Source: Phaseolus vulgaris
Lineage: Eukaryota; Streptophyta; Magnoliopsida; Fabales; Fabaceae
Assembly: GCF_000499845.2 (NCBI RefSeq)
Contig: NW_027174138.1
Span: 28,461 to 92,460, forward strand
Reading direction: 5' to 3'
DNA: 64,000 nucleotides
Under the pieces are notes generated by a model, which was not told the origin of the DNA, did not search any database, and saw only the letters and a list, made by a program, of their open reading frames with translations. Below, piece after piece: positions 43,589 through 55,043 of the stretch; the stretch's first letter is position 1, and each line of letters begins with the position of its first letter. The position numbers and the translations under genes were made by a program.

Positions 43589-44574
43589 TGTTCCGGCCGG
43601 TTGACCTGGGACGTCTATACGCGCAACCTCACCCGTCATCTAGGGACACCTTCCCTCTGGATACCTGCAAAGAAGGACAAAAGGGCGCCCTAGCGGCCGA
43701 TTGCACTCCGACGCTCAAGTCAGCTAGCAAGAAACACCAAAAACTCTACACCTCCGTATCGGAGCACCGTGGATGGTACTCTGAAGATCCCGGAAAACAA
43801 CTAGAGTGTATTCTGGGAAAGTCTGCCCAAAGTTCCAACCCCGTTTCCAACATTGAAAGCGCTATTTAAGCTACTCCAGCATTCAAAGCGCCTTAAAGCG
43901 CATTTAATTATAAAACGTTCAGCGCATTTTAGACGTTTGAACCGCTTGGGCGCATTTATAGTACCTTAAACGCTCGAAACGGAAACTGTATTAAACAACT
44001 TTAATTACCTTGCACCTGACAAAATGGCGTTTCTATTCTGACTTGGCTGTTGTACACGTTGAGGGCCTCATAGTGTTGTGACCCCATCTGAGGGTATTTC
44101 CTCGTGTGAGTCCTCCTACCTGGGAGTGCATCTGCGCAAGGGGTGACCCTTTGGGTGCCAACTCATGCCCCCAAACATCTAGTCACTCGCTTTGAGAGCG
44201 TATCTACCTTCCTCTCGTACCCTGCGCCTGGTTACCCCTTGGCGTGACCCTCTCATGAGTCGTATCTATCCCAAAGGCCTCTCTGGGGCGACATGGGCAC
44301 TTCACGAGTCAGATTGCTCTCCACTAGCGCTATAACTATGGCCTTGAAGGCACTTTTCTCTTCTCATTATTGCTATCCCTTGGTTGACGGGGCTCTGAGG
44401 CTTTCCCACGGCGTCGCCCCCTCCATGGTCTTTCCTACCCATGGGTATCGGGGAGCAACACTGTGGTTGCCTTGCTCTTGTGACATTTTACCTTGGCGAC
44501 GTCTTACTTTAGGGCGATGCCTCTCTTGGGCGATGTCTCTCTTCTGGGCGATACCTCTCCTGGGCGATGTCTTA
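43589..44574 (-). mobile_element. L3: truncated LTR, Tat family, minus orientation
   Basis: Starts TGTTCCGGCCGGTTGACC and follows L1 closely, with the TACCCATGGGTA palindrome (about 44438). It breaks off in the GGGCGATG repeats at about 44574, missing ~200 bp of its U3 end. No duplication remains because the T5 flank (RT C-terminus, RNase H) was deleted with it. Confidence 0.8.
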
Positions 44575-44934
44575 CACACTTCTCGGGGTTCAGCTTGAGG
44601 CGGTATTTTGCTATGGTGGCGAACAACTCCTCTAGGTCCGCCACGTGCTGCATCCTTTCCGTCAACGCCACTACCATATCATCCACGTAGGCGTACACGT
44701 TCCTCCCTAACATGGGTGCTAGGACACTGTCCATCAGCCTTTGGTAGGTGGCGCCTGCATTTTTTAGTCCAAAGGGCATCACCTTGTAACAGTAACTGCT
44801 AGTCTCCATCATGAACGCAGTTTTACTCTCGTCTCTTGGGTGCATTTTGATCTGGTTGTACCCCGATAATGCATCCAAAAAGCTAAGTACCTTGCAACCG
44901 GAGGCACTGTCCACAAGTGCGTCAATGTTGGGTA
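44575..44934 (-). pseudogene. T5 reverse transcriptase fragment
   Basis: Minus strand: NIDALVDSASG, FLDALSGYNQIKMHP, VMPFGLKNAGATYQ, YVDDMVVALT, ending KLNPEKCV. Left end meets L3, right end is cut by copia LTR at 44935. Frame intact within the fragment. Confidence 0.85.
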
Positions 44935-46712
44935 TGTTGGGTTTAATAGTGCCAAAGTTCAAGAGGGGGGGTGAATTGACCTTTTAAAACTTTCTCGCAG
45001 AAACAGTGTTTAACACAGTTTTACAGAAAATAAATCAATTTATGTGAAAATGAACAGATTTATTTCAGCACTGTTTTTGTTTGAAAAGCTTTTAATTCAG
45101 CAAGGTTAATCACAAGATTATGCAGACAGAATTTTCAGATGCACACACACAGATAACAGGTTTGAAAAACAGTGTAACACAAAAACAGCAAACCTTAATT
45201 CCAATTCGTGTGATTTAGGTTCAGTTAAGGGCTTGACAATTAGTGAGACAATCTATTACACACAACCTGTTTTATTAGCCTTTAACAGATTATCAGTGTT
45301 CTTATTGAAACCAGACAGTTTTCCAGAAATTAAGAACAATGAATCAAAGAACAGCAAGCTTCAACTTTAAGTAATTGTTTAAGGTTCAATTAATAGTTTT
45401 AACAATTTCTTGAGCAACCTATCACAGCCAATCTGTTCCAGTGGCTTTTAGCAGATTTTATATGTTCTTATCAGATTCAAACAACTTTTTTAGAAATTAA
45501 GAACAGTATGCACAGTGCCCAGAGAGAACAGATTTATTTTCAATTGAACAGATTTATTTCTTCGTTGTTTTATCAATTATGCAACCTCATCCTTCATCAT
45601 GAAGCACAAATTGTTCTCCTCATCTTCTGTTGAAGAACTGCTGGTTGAGGATGCTTCATTTTCCTCCCATGAGATGTAGGCTCTTCTTCCCTTGTTCCTT
45701 TCAAATTTCTTGCTGGCTGATTTGTCCCTTGTTTGATTATCTGGACAATCTGTTTTGATATGCCCTGTTTTGCCACATCCAAAGCAAGTATATTTAGAGG
45801 AATTTGAATCATTGGGTTTAGGATACCTTCTTTTCTGCTGGTTCCTATTTTTGTTTTTCTTCCTCAGGAATTTACTGAATCTTTTTGTAAGAAGACTGAT
45901 TGTATCATCATTTTCAGCATCTTCTTTTTCTTCATTGATCTCATTTAGTTCAGTTGCTTTCAGTGCAAGACCTTTGGGTTTTCTCTCTGTTGTTTCCTGC
46001 TCTTTAAGTCTTTTAAACTCTAGCTCATGCTCCATCAGCTTTCCAAACAGTGCAGCAGTTCCCAACTTTGACAGATCACTGCTTTCAGAGATAGCTGTCA
46101 CCTTTGGTTTCCAGCTTCTGTCGAGGCACTTCAATATCTTTATGTTGAGCTCCTCTCTGTCAAATTCTTTTCCCAAGCCAGTGAGGTGATTCACAATATG
46201 GGTGAATCTTTTCTGCACATCAGCAATGCTCTCCTCGGGTTGCATTCGGAACAGCTCATATTCTTGGATGAGCGCATGTTTCCTTGACCTTTTCACATCT
46301 TCAGTCCCCTCATGAGTAACTTCTAAGACTTCCCACATCTCCTTAGCTGACTTACATTGAAATATCCTGAAGAACTCATCCATTGTCAATGCAGAGGTTA
46401 TGATGTTCTTGGCCACAAGATCATGTTGAGCCTTCCTCCTTTCGGTCTCATTCCATTCTGATCTTGGCTTTACCTTTTCTTCATCCTTGACAACCTGCAT
46501 TGGCACATAAGGTCCATTGACCACAGCTTCCCAAATTAATGCATCAATGGATTCCATGAAAATTCTCATTCTAACTTTCCAAAATGCATAATTCATTCCA
46601 TTGAACATAGGTGGTCTATTGACAGCAGAACCCTCAGCAAAAAGCACATTAAACTCAGACATTATTACAAACAAACTTGATTAAAATACAAGTCCTAGCT
46701 CTTGATACCAAT
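44935..46712 (-). mobile_element. C1: truncated copia SIRE-like copy
   Basis: LTR part (44935 to about 45580) joined directly to the middle of gag (45580-46674), then leader and primer site (TTGGTATCAAGAGC, minus) up to the next LTR at 46713. The LTR-to-gag join is a deletion. The LTR piece differs from the C2 LTRs at roughly ten sites in 645 bp, but the gag part is almost identical to C2, so C1 is a mosaic. Confidence 0.85.
45580..46674 (-). pseudogene. C1 gag, C-terminally truncated
   Basis: 365 codons, MFVIMSEFNVLFAEGSAVN onward. It equals the first ~361 residues of the C2 gag except RSWKPK for RSWQPK, and includes the zinc knuckle CFGCGKTGHIKTDC. The last residues come from LTR sequence. 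Confidence 0.88.
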
Positions 46713-48490
46713 TGTTGGGTTTAATAGTGCCAAAGTTCAAGAGGGGGGTGAATTGACCTTTTAAAACTTTCTCGCAGAAACAGTGTTTAACACAGTTTTA
46801 CAGAAAATAAATCGATTTATGTGAAAATGAACAGATTTATTTCAGCACTGTTTTTGTTTGAAAAGCTTTTAATTCATCAAGGTTAATCACAAGATTATGC
46901 AGATAGAATTTCCAGATGCACACACACAGATAACAGGTTTGAAAAACAGTGTAACACAAAAACAACAAACCTTAATTCCAATTCGTGTGATTTAGGTTCA
47001 GTTAAGGGCTTGACAATTAGTGAGACAATCTATTACACACAACCTGTTTTATTAGCCTTTAACAGATTATCAGTGTTCTTATTGAAACCAGACAGTTTTC
47101 CAGAAATTAAGAACAATGAATCACAGAACAGCAAGCTTCAACTTTAAGCAATTGTTTAAGGTTCAATTAATAGTTTTAACAATTTCTTGAGCAACCTATC
47201 ACAGCCAATTTGTTCCAGTGGCTTTTAGCAGATTTTATATTTTCTTATCAGATTCAAACAACTTTTTCAGAAATTAAGAACAGTATGCACAGTGCCCAGA
47301 AAGAACAGATTTATTTTCAATTGAACAGATTTATTTCTTCGTTGTTTTATCAATTATGCAGAAATGAAATTGCAGAGAGTGAGAGAGAATGAACACAAGC
47401 AGTTATACTGGTTCACTCAACTGAGCTACATCCAGTCTTCACCAAAACCAGGTGGAAATCACTAAAACACAATACAACCAAGTACAATTCCCACTGTTCT
47501 TGAAACCTACAAGAACTTAGGTACTCTTGCTGAAAAAACCTATTTCAACTCACACACACTCTCCAAGAAAACCTATCAAGAAGAGTGTTCAACCAAACAA
47601 TTACAAGAAATGAGAAGTGAAACGACTACACCTAATTGAGGATACAAAGATCTGCCTTAAACCAGTAGGCAAGATTGCTAGAACAGTGGCTGCACCTCAC
47701 ACCAAGCTTTTGGAACCACACCAAGAACAAGCACTTTGTGATTTTTGAAATCTTTGAAGAACAAATGCTAATCCTTTGTAAACACTTAATTCTCTGCTGT
47801 CAAAACTTGTTTTTGCAAATGTATGAATTGATCTTAAACTCAGAAACAAGTTTGTATTTTATAGAAAACCAACTTATAACAGATTTTTGAAAAACAGTTA
47901 AAGTTGTTATAAAATGAACAGATTGAAAATAAAATGAACAGATTTATTTTCAAAAGCAGTTAGAGAATTTGTTAAGTGAGGAGACTTAGTAAACCATTCT
48001 GGTGCTGAGATAAAACTAAAAAACGTTTAAGCTTGACATGGCACCAGACACAAAAAGAATCTATTCATTTACAGATGAACAGATTTATTTTTCAAAACGA
48101 AAACAGAGAAACTTTATCTATTTAAAAACTCAGTCGTTTTGAAAAGAAGAATACTTAGTCAAAATACCTGATGCACAAAATCTAATTTTTACAAGACTTA
48201 GCCAAGGCATCAGTGTAAAAATGAATCTGTTTATTTAGAAAAGAACAGATTTATTTTTATGCAGTAAACGTGTTTTTTGTAAAACATGTGAAAAACAGTT
48301 TAAGAAAACTTATGCTTGTTCTTATCACATGGCCAGTGGTTATGAGGTGAGATACTCAGCAAAAAGCCCACTCTTAGACAACCTCTAAGCACTACCTAAG
48401 ACACACTTAAAGCAAAGCAAAATACAAATGAAATGTACATATAAGTCTTCATCAAACACAATCTTGAAGGGGCAGCAACCATCTTCAACA
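46713..48490 (-). repeat. C2 3' LTR
   Basis: 1778 bp. Six direct copies of AACAGATTTATTT (near 46831, 47304, 47326, 47937, 48079, 48243). TATA-like box TATAAAATAC on minus at about 47854-47864. Confidence 0.9.
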
Positions 48491-48643
48491 ATCTCTCCCT
48501 GTTTGATGGAGACAAATCCCCATAGCTAACCTCATAGCTTTGTTGCTTTAAGCACCTGCACTGCACCAGATTTTAAACCAGAAAAAAAACAGCAGTATTG
48601 CATAGCATAAGACATGGTTTTAAGGTGCAGAATTAACAGAAGG

Positions 48644-49788
48644 CTACTGATTCTTGTAGTAAAGCTCTGCAAGCTGTGCCTGAACCCCTTCAATCTGATC
48701 ATCAAGGTGTTGAAACCTTGCATGAGTAGTCTCAAAGTATGCCCTTTGTTCTGCAGACATTACATCAAGACGATACAGCACTTGCCTTTCAAACATAGAC
48801 ATTGGTTCTCCTCGGTGTTCTGGAGCTTGATAGGCAACTATGGCATTTGCAGCAACTTCCTCATGTTCAGATTGGGTAGCAGGTGAGTCATCATCCATAG
48901 GAACAACTTCATCCTCATCCTCATGTTCTTCTTGAGGGTCCTTCTCCTTGAGAACCACCCACTTGTCTTCAATTTTGTGAAAACCCATTTTGGTGAGAGT
49001 TGAAGTATCAATCTCACTTACAGCTTTGATAGGGTCATTTCTCTCATTTGTAACATCAACACCAAAGTAATCAATTAATTTGGAAACAAGAATAGCATAG
49101 GGAAAACGATAATCGGCCAACCTTTTTGACTTGAGCATGTGTTCATTGATAATGAACACCCAGTTTACCTTAATCTGGTTCATGATGCAATATAGGAGAA
49201 TGAGATCCTCTTCATGTAAGACAGCATGGTTTGTCCCTCTTGGAATAAGTTGCCATGCTATGATGTATGCAACTAGACGTGGAGTGAGGTTCAAATGCCC
49301 TGCATGGAACCTGTTTATACTCTCAGTAGGATTCCTCATGCAACTCTTATAATATTGCAGCTTGTTGAATTCTTGGATTCCACTGGTGTTTCCCTTTCCT
49401 ACTTTCAATCCAGTATATTTTATTCCAGCCACAGAGTTCCACACCTCACTTGTGATCTTCATCTTGATTCCTTTCACATACGAGACAACATTATTCCCAT
49501 CCAATGTGAGGTTAGTATAAAACACCTTAACCAAGTCAGGATAAACATTACCCGTTAATTCCAGCAGCTTTTTCAGTTTCTGGTGCTTCAACACAGCCCT
49601 TGTTTCTACAGTTTTTCAGATTTCATCCAGTTGAAATCCAGCACTTTGGGTATGTTGATCTGCTTCCTGCTTGTCTCATGAATGTAGGCATTGATGCCTT
49701 CTTCATTTCCAGCGAACCATCCTTCTAACACACCTTGAAAGGTGGTTTGCTTCCCCTTATTTTTCTGTTTCTTGGAAGAAGAAGCCAT
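48644..49788 (-). CDS. C2 extra ORF: putative plant transposon protein-type
   Basis: Two frames, 49788-49606 (MASSSKKQKNKGKQTTFQGV) and 49594-48644, separated by a one-base shift in the run GAAAAAC; otherwise about 381 codons with no stop. The body resembles the plant family described as 'putative plant transposon protein' (DLVKVFYTNL, VKGIKMKITSEVWNSVAG, HLNLTPRLVAYIIAWQLIPRG, KRLADYRFPYAILVSKLIDY). The C-terminus is acidic (EEHEDEDEVVPMDDD), then a coiled-coil tail (HARFQHLDDQIEGVQAQLAE). It lies in sense between pol and the 3' LTR, where some SIRE elements have an env-like gene. No signal peptide or membrane segment is seen. Function unknown. Confidence 0.75.
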
Positions 49789-50195
49789 GGTTGAACCTGA
49801 ATTCTTTTCTTGGTTTCAAATGGTGAGAACAGAAAGAGAATGGCCAATGTGGGTAGCAAGTATTCACACAGATTTATAGCAGAATAAATGGATTGATATG
49901 GCAATTATGAGTGGATATGCATGAAGATTTTATGCTCTGAATTTGTGCAGAGAATCTTTGAAAATATGCACCAAATATTTAGGGTCACGATGCATACACT
50001 CAAAGTCTTATTGAGCACCCAAACCATCAAATCGGTTACATAACCATGACCAAAACCGTCAAAGTTACAGAGGTTAATGCCCACTAAGTCAGTCAAGCAG
50101 TCAAAGATCAGAAATTCTCTTTCCTAGTCATCAATGCATATCAGTGCAGAAAATAAACACATTCAATTACGAATAAACAGATTTAATTTTTACTG
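49789..50195 (-). other. Spacer between C2 pol and the extra ORF
   Basis: About 400 bp with no gene; AACAGATTTA-like words recur near 50175. Confidence 0.6.
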
Positions 50196-51677
50196 CTAGG
50201 CACAATTGACATTTATAATACCCAATTCATTAAGCAGAAAATTAAACCTATCTTTGGCTAAAGGTTTTGTGAATAAATCAGCAAGTTGTAAATCAGTACC
50301 AATGAACTTAATATCACATGTTCCATTAGATATGTGTTCCCTTAGAAAATGATGCCTAATTTCAATGTGTTTGGTTTTTGAATGCATGACAGGATTTTTG
50401 GTTAAGTTGATTGAACTTGTATTATCACACAGCAGAGGTATATGGTTAAGTAAGATACCAAAATCATTCAATTGTTGTCTTAGCCATATAGTTTGAGCAC
50501 AGCAACTCTCTGCTGCAATGTATTCTGCTTCAGCAGTGGAAAGAGCTACACAAGCCTGCTTTTTGCATTGCCATGAGATCAAGCTTGATCCAAGCAAATG
50601 ACAGGTTCCACTTGTGCTCTTCCTATCAATTTTGCAACCTGCAAAATCTGAATCAGAATATCCAGTTAAGCTTAATGAAATATTACCTGGATACCACAAG
50701 CCAACTTCTTTAGTTCCTTGTAAATACTTCAAAATCCTTTTGACAGCATTGTAGTGTGATTCTTTAGGAGCAGATTGAAACATTGCACACATGCACACTG
50801 CAAACGTTATATCTGGCCTGCTGGCAGTGAGATACAGTAGTGATCCTATGATTCCTCTGTATTTGGTTTCATCAACAGAAATCCCAGCTTCATCATGATC
50901 CAAATGACAGCTTGTTGAGAAGGGTGTGCTGATTGGTTTACACTTGTCCATTTCAAATTTCTTCAGCAAATCCTTGCAATACTTAGCTTGACTTAAGAAA
51001 ATGCCATCCTTGAGTTGTTTGACCTGCAAGCCTAGAAAATAGTTCAACTCACCCATCATTGACATTTCAAACTCACTGTTCATGACTTTCACGAAAGCTT
51101 CACACAATTCTCCATTGTTTGATCCAAAAATGATATCATCCACATATACTTGTACTAGAATTGAGTCAGCTCTTTTCTTCTTAATGAACAAGGTCTTATC
51201 TGATGTGCCTCTGTCATAGCCTTGTGAGGTGAGAAAATCACTTAGCCTCTCATACCATTGCCTAGGAGCTTGCTTGAGTCCATAGAGAGCCTTTTGGAGT
51301 TTGAACACATATACTGGATGTTGATGGTCTTCAAAACCTGGTGGTTGTGAGACAAATACCTCTTCATTTATATAGCCATTTAGAAAGGCACTTTTCACAT
51401 CCATTTCAAATAGCTTGAACCCTTTGATGCAGGAGAAGGCAAGCAGCAGTCTAACAGCTTCTAACCGAGCCACTGGTGCATATGTCTCATCATAGTCTAT
51501 TCCTTCTTCTTGATTGTACCCTTTAGCTACAAGCCTAGCCTTGTTTCTGGTGATCACTCCATGCTCATCCATCTTGTTTCTAAATACCCATTTTGTTCCA
51601 ATTACATTCATCGCAGGTATTCTAGGAACAAGAGTCCAGACCTCATTAAGAGCAAATTGATTCAGTTCCTCTTGCAT
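50196..51677 (-). CDS. C2 reverse transcriptase and RNase H
   Basis: 493 codons (start shown is an internal Met). Copia RT motifs: EMDVKSAFLNGYINEEVF, YGLKQAPRQWYE, catalytic YVDDIIFGS (about 178-186). RNase H: YSDSDFAGCKIDRKSTSG, TAEAEYIA, KHIEIRHHFLRE. Upstream a TGA (minus 51684-ish) lies where the family has Trp in DSNWILAMQEE, splitting pol from integrase by a single base change. Domains otherwise look intact. Confidence 0.92.
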   Translation of the reverse strand: MQEELNQFALNEVWTLVPRIPAMNVIGTKWVFRNKMDEHGVITRNKARLVAKGYNQEEGIDYDETYAPVARLEAVRLLLAFSCIKGFKLFEMDVKSAFLNGYINEEVFVSQPPGFEDHQHPVYVFKLQKALYGLKQAPRQWYERLSDFLTSQGYDRGTSDKTLFIKKKRADSILVQVYVDDIIFGSNNGELCEAFVKVMNSEFEMSMMGELNYFLGLQVKQLKDGIFLSQAKYCKDLLKKFEMDKCKPISTPFSTSCHLDHDEAGISVDETKYRGIIGSLLYLTASRPDITFAVCMCAMFQSAPKESHYNAVKRILKYLQGTKEVGLWYPGNISLSLTGYSDSDFAGCKIDRKSTSGTCHLLGSSLISWQCKKQACVALSTAEAEYIAAESCCAQTIWLRQQLNDFGILLNHIPLLCDNTSSINLTKNPVMHSKTKHIEIRHHFLREHISNGTCDIKFIGTDLQLADLFTKPLAKDRFNFLLNELGIINVNCA

Positions 51678-51686
51678 AGCTAAAAT

Positions 51687-53294
51687 TCAGTTGCTGTCCT
51701 TGAGAGCTTCATTCAAATTCTTGGGTTCAACTTGAGATACAAAGGCCATTGCTTCACAGAAATTGTTCAAGGATTTTCTAGTTGACACTCCTTTCTCAAT
51801 GTTCCCAATGACATTATCAAGGGTTAAGTCTCTTGGGGTTTTCCACTCTTTTGGCAAACCTGCAGCTGCAGTAGATTCTTGTCTAGCATGTATATCAGCA
51901 GTATCAAAATGAATCGATTCATTTTGATTTAAAACAGATTTAAATTCATTACTGTCAGGGTCATCAGCAGCAGTTTTAGGTATGATATGATCAGTTTCAT
52001 CAAAAACAACATGCATTGATTCTTCTACTATAAGCAACCTTTTATTGAAGACTCTATATGCATGACCATTCAAAGCATAACCAATGTGCACACCTTCATC
52101 AGATTTAGCATCAAACTTACCAAGATTTTCTTTGCCATTATTCAATACAAAGCATTTACACCCAAATACCCTAAGGTGGCTTACACTAGGTTTTCTGCCC
52201 TTATACAGTTCATATGGGGTTTTCTTAAGAATTGGTCTTATTAAGGTCCTATTTAACACATAAGCTGCAGTATAAACTGCATCAGCCCAAAAATACTTAG
52301 GAAGCTTAGATTCATTTAACATAGTTCTAGCTAGTTCTTCTAGTGATCTATTTTTCCTTTCAACTAGACCATTTTGTTGAGGTGTCCTAGGGGCTGAAAA
52401 GGTGTGTGCTATCCCATGCTTCTCACAGAACCTCTCAAACTTAGCATTTTGAAACTCTCCCCCATGATCACTTCGAATTGATTTTATGCAGCAACCATTT
52501 TCATTTTGCAGAATTTTTGCTAATCTCTTAAAGGCAGAATAAGCATCATGTTTATGTGCAAGAAATAGAGTCCATGTAAATCTAGAGTAATCATCCACAA
52601 CGACTAAAGCATACGAATTTCTAGCCAAGCTAGCAACTCTAGATGGACCAAATAAATCCATATGTAACACATCCAATGGATTTTTTGTAGAGACAATATC
52701 CTTTAACTTGAAAGAGGATTTGATTTGTTTACCTTTCACACAAGCATCACAAAGCCTGTTGTCCTGAAATTTAATGTTAGGTAAACCAGAAACTAAATCT
52801 TTAGATTTCAATTTATTCAAGTGATTTGTGTGTATGTGAGCCAACCTCCTGTGCCACAACCAAGACTCATCACTTATGGACAACAAACACTCATTTGAAG
52901 AGTTAGTTTCCATGATATTCAGCAGATATATGTTATTCACTCTCTTACCAGTAAACAGTACCTTACTAGATGAATTACTTGATATTGTGCAGCCTTTTGA
53001 CTCAAAATTCACTTTGTATCCTTTGTCACAGAGCTGACTTATGCTGAGAAGACTATGCTTAAGTCCTTCTACATACAGCACATTCTCAATGGTTGTTAAG
53101 TTCCCTGTTCCAACAGTTCCTCTGCCCAAAATCCTCCCTCGGTTATTATCACCATAGGTTACATGTCCTTCTGCTTTGAGCTTTAAGCTGGTAAACTTTG
53201 TAAGATCTCCAGTCATATGCTTGGAACAGCCACTGTCCAAGTACCACTGGTTTTTCTTGCTGCGAATCTGCAAAACAGAATAAAAAATATACAA
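51687..53294 (-). CDS. C2 protease and integrase
   Basis: 535 codons. Aspartic protease site [14 protein letters not shown] (about 17-30), gag-pre-integrase and HHCC zinc site ([12 protein letters not shown] .. CDACVKGKQ), integrase core with [16 protein letters not shown] and [11 protein letters not shown]. Only the stop at its end (DSN then TGA) breaks the polyprotein. The gag ORF ends 35 bases upstream in another frame; the join needs a one-base shift near 53330, which I read as a small deletion since copia gag-pol is normally one frame. Confidence 0.9.
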   Translation of the reverse strand: MYIFYSVLQIRSKKNQWYLDSGCSKHMTGDLTKFTSLKLKAEGHVTYGDNNRGRILGRGTVGTGNLTTIENVLYVEGLKHSLLSISQLCDKGYKVNFESKGCTISSNSSSKVLFTGKRVNNIYLLNIMETNSSNECLLSISDESWLWHRRLAHIHTNHLNKLKSKDLVSGLPNIKFQDNRLCDACVKGKQIKSSFKLKDIVSTKNPLDVLHMDLFGPSRVASLARNSYALVVVDDYSRFTWTLFLAHKHDAYSAFKRLAKILQNENGCCIKSIRSDHGGEFQNAKFERFCEKHGIAHTFSAPRTPQQNGLVERKNRSLEELARTMLNESKLPKYFWADAVYTAAYVLNRTLIRPILKKTPYELYKGRKPSVSHLRVFGCKCFVLNNGKENLGKFDAKSDEGVHIGYALNGHAYRVFNKRLLIVEESMHVVFDETDHIIPKTAADDPDSNEFKSVLNQNESIHFDTADIHARQESTAAAGLPKEWKTPRDLTLDNVIGNIEKGVSTRKSLNNFCEAMAFVSQVEPKNLNEALKDSN

Positions 53295-53328
53295 ATGGTA
53301 CCCTTTTCAGTATAGGGTCCAGCACAGA

Positions 53329-55005
53329 TTAAAACCTTCTCTTTGGTAGCCATTTTGCTAAGTTCTTAGGAACAAGATGCTTTCTAGCAATGCAAGACCT
53401 AGATGTATGACCAGATTTCATGCAGTAAAAACAGGTTACATGAGATGCCTTTTTGCCACTGTTAAAAGTTGAAAAAACTGATGTTGCTGGAACAAAAAAA
53501 CTTGAAAGCTTTTTGACATTGGTTGTATTTCCGGGGGTATAACCAAGTCCATTCTTATTGAAAACAGCATTCTGTGATCCAAGGAGAGACTCAAGGTTTT
53601 CTCTTCCCTTGGTGAAATTGGAAAGGGTTTTCAGCAAATATTCCACTTGTTTTTCCAATCTTTTGCAGTTTTCACAGTTTTTAATAGAGGCATGCAAGCA
53701 AGTCAGTTCAAGGCTTACCAAATCTGTTTTGGCCTTATGCAATTCTTCCTCAAGTGTTTTTACTTTAGGTGCCAACACATTATTTACCTTTTGCAGCTTA
53801 TTACATATTATAGCTAGCCTATTGGCTTCATCATGTGCTTCCTTGAAGGCAGCAAGCAAATCATCATAGTTATCAGAATCAGCAGAAAAATTACTTACTG
53901 AATCAGAATTTGACTCCTCATCCTTCATCATGAAGCACAAATTGTTCTCCTCATCTTCTGTTGAAGAACTGCTGGTTGAGGATGCTTCATTTTCCTCCCA
54001 TGAGATGTAGGCTCTTCTTCCCTTGTTCCTTTCAAATTTCTTGCTGGCTGATTTGTCCCTTGTTTGATTATCTGGACAATCTGTTTTGATATGCCCTGTT
54101 TTGCCACATCCAAAGCAAGTATATTTAGAGGAATTTGAATCATTGGGTTTAGGATACCTTCTTTTCTGCTGGTTCCTATTTTTGTTTTTCTTCCTCAGGA
54201 ATTTACTGAATCTTTTTGTAAGAAGACTGATTGTATCATCATTTTCAGCATCTTCTTTTTCTTCATTGATCTCATTTAGTTCAGTTGCTTTCAGTGCAAG
54301 ACCTTTGGGTTTTCTCTCTGTTGTTTCCTGCTCTTTAAGTCTTTTAAACTCTAGCTCATGCTCCATCAGCTTTCCAAACAGTGCAGCAGTTCCCAACTTT
54401 GACAGATCACTGCTTTCAGAGATAGCTGTCACCTTTGGTTGCCAGCTTCTGTCGAGGCACTTCAATATCTTTATGTTGAGCTCCTCTCTGTCAAATTCTT
54501 TTCCCAAGCCAGTGAGGTGATTCACAATATGGGTGAATCTTTTCTGCACATCAGCAATGCTCTCCTCGGGTTGCATTCGGAACAGCTCATATTCTTGGAT
54601 GAGCGCATGTTTCCTTGACCTTTTCACATCTTCAGTCCCCTCATGAGTAACTTCTAAGACTTCCCACATCTCCTTAGCTGACTTACATTGAAATATCCTG
54701 AAGAACTCATCCATTGTCAATGCAGAGGTTATGATGTTCTTGGCCACAAGATCATGTTGAGCCTTCCTCCTTTCGGTCTCATTCCATTCTGATCTTGGCT
54801 TTACCTTTTCTTCATCCTTGACAACCTGCATTGGCACATAAGGTCCATTGACCACAGCTTCCCAAATTAATGCATCAATGGATTCCATGAAAATTCTCAT
54901 TCTAACTTTCCAAAATGCATAATTCATTCCATTGAACATAGGTGGTCTATTGACAGCAGAACCCTCAGCAAAAAGCACATTAAACTCAGACATTATTACA
55001 AACAA
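53329..55005 (-). CDS. C2 gag
   Basis: 558 codons, ATG at 55005. Copia gag fold (RPPMFNGMNYAFWKVRMRIF; EMWEVLEVTHEGTEDVKRS), Lys/Glu-rich region, zinc knuckle CFGCGKTGHIKTDC (about 296-309), a coiled coil (NRLAIICNKLQKVNNVLAPK) and a second knuckle-like CFYCMKSGHTSRSC (about 524-537). Two knuckles are usual in SIRE-type gags. It ends KWLPKRRF at a stop created by the frame difference with protease. Confidence 0.9.
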   Translation of the reverse strand: MFVIMSEFNVLFAEGSAVNRPPMFNGMNYAFWKVRMRIFMESIDALIWEAVVNGPYVPMQVVKDEEKVKPRSEWNETERRKAQHDLVAKNIITSALTMDEFFRIFQCKSAKEMWEVLEVTHEGTEDVKRSRKHALIQEYELFRMQPEESIADVQKRFTHIVNHLTGLGKEFDREELNIKILKCLDRSWQPKVTAISESSDLSKLGTAALFGKLMEHELEFKRLKEQETTERKPKGLALKATELNEINEEKEDAENDDTISLLTKRFSKFLRKKNKNRNQQKRRYPKPNDSNSSKYTCFGCGKTGHIKTDCPDNQTRDKSASKKFERNKGRRAYISWEENEASSTSSSSTEDEENNLCFMMKDEESNSDSVSNFSADSDNYDDLLAAFKEAHDEANRLAIICNKLQKVNNVLAPKVKTLEEELHKAKTDLVSLELTCLHASIKNCENCKRLEKQVEYLLKTLSNFTKGRENLESLLGSQNAVFNKNGLGYTPGNTTNVKKLSSFFVPATSVFSTFNSGKKASHVTCFYCMKSGHTSRSCIARKHLVPKNLAKWLPKRRF

Positions 55006-55043
55006 ACTTGATTAAAATACAAGTCCTAGCTCTTGATACCAAT

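Noticed and set aside
45755..46189. 144-codon hydrophobic plus ORF (also at 54086-54520)
   Set aside because: Exact antisense of the Lys/Glu-rich copia gag; duplicated because gag is duplicated.
48644..49788. Envelope-like gene in the copia element
   Set aside because: No signal peptide, membrane segment or coiled-coil fusion pattern; motifs fit the plant transposon-protein family instead.
53290..53335. Programmed frameshift between copia gag and protease
   Set aside because: No slippery site or clear stem; copia gag-pol is normally a single frame, so a one-base loss is simpler.
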